Source of the DNA: Shewanella japonica
GTDB lineage: Bacteria; Pseudomonadota; Gammaproteobacteria; Enterobacterales; Shewanellaceae
DNA length: 64,000 nucleotides
Direction of reading: 5' to 3'
Assembly: GCF_002075795.1 (NCBI RefSeq)
Contig: NZ_CP020472.1
Coordinates: 1,285,001 to 1,349,000, forward strand
The notes beneath the pieces are model-generated. The model was not told where the DNA came from. It searched no databases and saw only the letters and a list, made by a program, of their open reading frames with translations. The position numbers and the translations under genes were made by a program. Below, piece by piece: positions 63,088-64,000 of this stretch (position 1 is the first letter of the stretch; each line of letters begins with the position of its first letter).

Positions 63088-64000
63088 TTAGAAATACCAT
63101 CTAGTGGCTAATTGCCACTGCTGCTCTAGCATCTCTTTGGGTAAACCTTGTTCAACTCTGGCATCACGAGTCGCGTCTATACGGTTATATTCAGTTTGGA
63201 TAAACCAGCTTTTTTGTAAACGATATTGATACGACAAGGTGAGGGCATTGCCTTGTTCATTATTGTTATCGTCGAACGTGGCATCATTGTCTGATACCTC
63301 AAAATCTTCTGCTCGAATAGTTAGGCGATGTTTATCCCAACGTTTAGTTAATAAAACAAAGGCGGCTTGATAGTCATTATTAACCACATCTAAAGCTTCT
63401 GGTGACTGCATCAACGTGCTGCCATACATGATTTGGCTGATGAGTTCGATTTGGTAGGGTAAACGCCATTTGACACCAGCATGAGTAAACTTTGTCAGCC
63501 AAGCATATTGGCCATTCTTAAAGACGAGAGTATTGGCATTGTTATCATAATAACCTAATGACACTTCGCCATTTCCTTTAAATCGCCATTGACCATGTAC
63601 GTGATAACCAAAACGATCATCTAGTTCGATAAAAGGATCTGATTCATCGGCCTGATCATCTAAACTGCCTCCTGCTAAGCTGGGCATATTACTTAACGGC
63701 AAGGATTCATGGAGTAAGGTTTGACGGGAGCTGAGTGTCCAACCATGCCAAGCGAGCATGGCGCCAGCGGTATCATTATATTGGAATAAAGCTGCAGATA
63801 AGGCTAAGTCATGTTTTGAGTTATGGAATTTTCCTAAGCGCTCAAGGGTGAGTTCTGCACCAAGATGGCGAAACTCCTCACCTAACCAGCTGTTTATCGC
63901 CGAATAGCTTAATGTATAAGGGGACGACCAAGCTGTGGCGATATTTTCCAGAGAAATATCAGGGTACATTAAGCCTAATCGACCTTTTAACCTAAGGCCA
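63088..64000 (-). CDS. Outer-membrane porin-like protein, C-terminal part (cut by window end)
   Basis: The frame is open to the right edge of the window (GLRLKGRLGLMYPDISLE), so the N-terminus is missing and Met at 63969 is internal. At least 304 residues remain, with repeated amphipathic beta-strands (NSWLGEEFRHLGAELTLERLG, WFIQTEYNRID) and a terminal aromatic residue (ATRWYF) typical of outer-membrane barrels. It resembles uncharacterised porin-like proteins of Alteromonadales. The substrate is unknown. Confidence 0.7.
   Translation of the reverse strand, partial: GLRLKGRLGLMYPDISLENIATAWSSPYTLSYSAINSWLGEEFRHLGAELTLERLGKFHNSKHDLALSAALFQYNDTAGAMLAWHGWTLSSRQTLLHESLPLSNMPSLAGGSLDDQADESDPFIELDDRFGYHVHGQWRFKGNGEVSLGYYDNNANTLVFKNGQYAWLTKFTHAGVKWRLPYQIELISQIMYGSTLMQSPEALDVVNNDYQAAFVLLTKRWDKHRLTIRAEDFEVSDNDATFDDNNNEQGNALTLSYQYRLQKSWFIQTEYNRIDATRDARVEQGLPKEMLEQQWQLATRWYF

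Overview
The window looks like a chromosomal segment of a marine gammaproteobacterium of the Shewanella/Alteromonadales type. The clues are a ten-heme OmcA/MtrC-type lipoprotein, TonB-dependent receptors, DUF3019 and DUF3718 proteins, an alginate-degradation operon, AT-rich DNA, and an E. coli-like core order running folA, apaH-apaG-rsmA-pdxA-surA-lptD, djlA. I saw no rRNA, tRNA, CRISPR array, prophage or intact insertion sequence.

Layout: 1-3.6 kb holds a periplasmic cyclophilin, a YajG-like lipoprotein, a DUF2804 protein and a sterol-desaturase-family protein. 3.9-12.7 kb is an alginate-use island. The minus-strand operon encodes two lyases (PL6 then PL17), KdgF, an MFS uronate importer and KDG kinase. 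Upstream lie the remnant of a TonB-dependent receptor with a large internal deletion and a divergent GntR/FadR-type regulator, with a 21-bp palindrome between them. 12.7-13.6 kb is gene-poor. 13.6-25.3 kb carries rlmG, a small membrane protein, an ABC half-transporter, an acyl-CoA ligase, an intact TonB-dependent receptor, a DsbD/ScsB-like thioredoxin, a LysE/RhtB exporter, a DUF3144 protein and ung.

25.4-43.1 kb is housekeeping: ispB, rplU-rpmA, obgE, yjjP-yjjB, folA, a DUF3718 protein, a chemoreceptor, the apaH-apaG-rsmA-pdxA-surA-lptD block, amgK-murU (cell-wall sugar recycling) and a djlA gene split by an in-frame stop. 43.1-50 kb has an outer-membrane barrel protein, a D-2-hydroxyacid dehydrogenase, purT, the yiaW-yiaV pair, a DUF4136 lipoprotein and a DUF1289 protein. 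49.3-53.7 kb is a two-component operon (mipA-like, DUF3019, response regulator, histidine kinase) in which two genes carry apparent one-base losses in homopolymers, followed by a small exported protein and a YcxB-like protein. 53.7-64 kb has glnD, rsuA, a LysR regulator, the decaheme cytochrome, a POT-family transporter and an outer-membrane protein cut by the window end.

How the genes work together: alginate oligomers would be cut by the PL6 and PL17 lyases, ring-opened by KdgF, imported by the MFS carrier and phosphorylated by KdgK. No DEH reductase or KDPG aldolase is here, and the cluster's own outer-membrane receptor is destroyed. Beyond genes, several intergenic regions contain unrelated 13-17 bp units repeated two or three times in tandem, a recurrent pattern reported below. 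I did not find a clear novel defence or mobile system.
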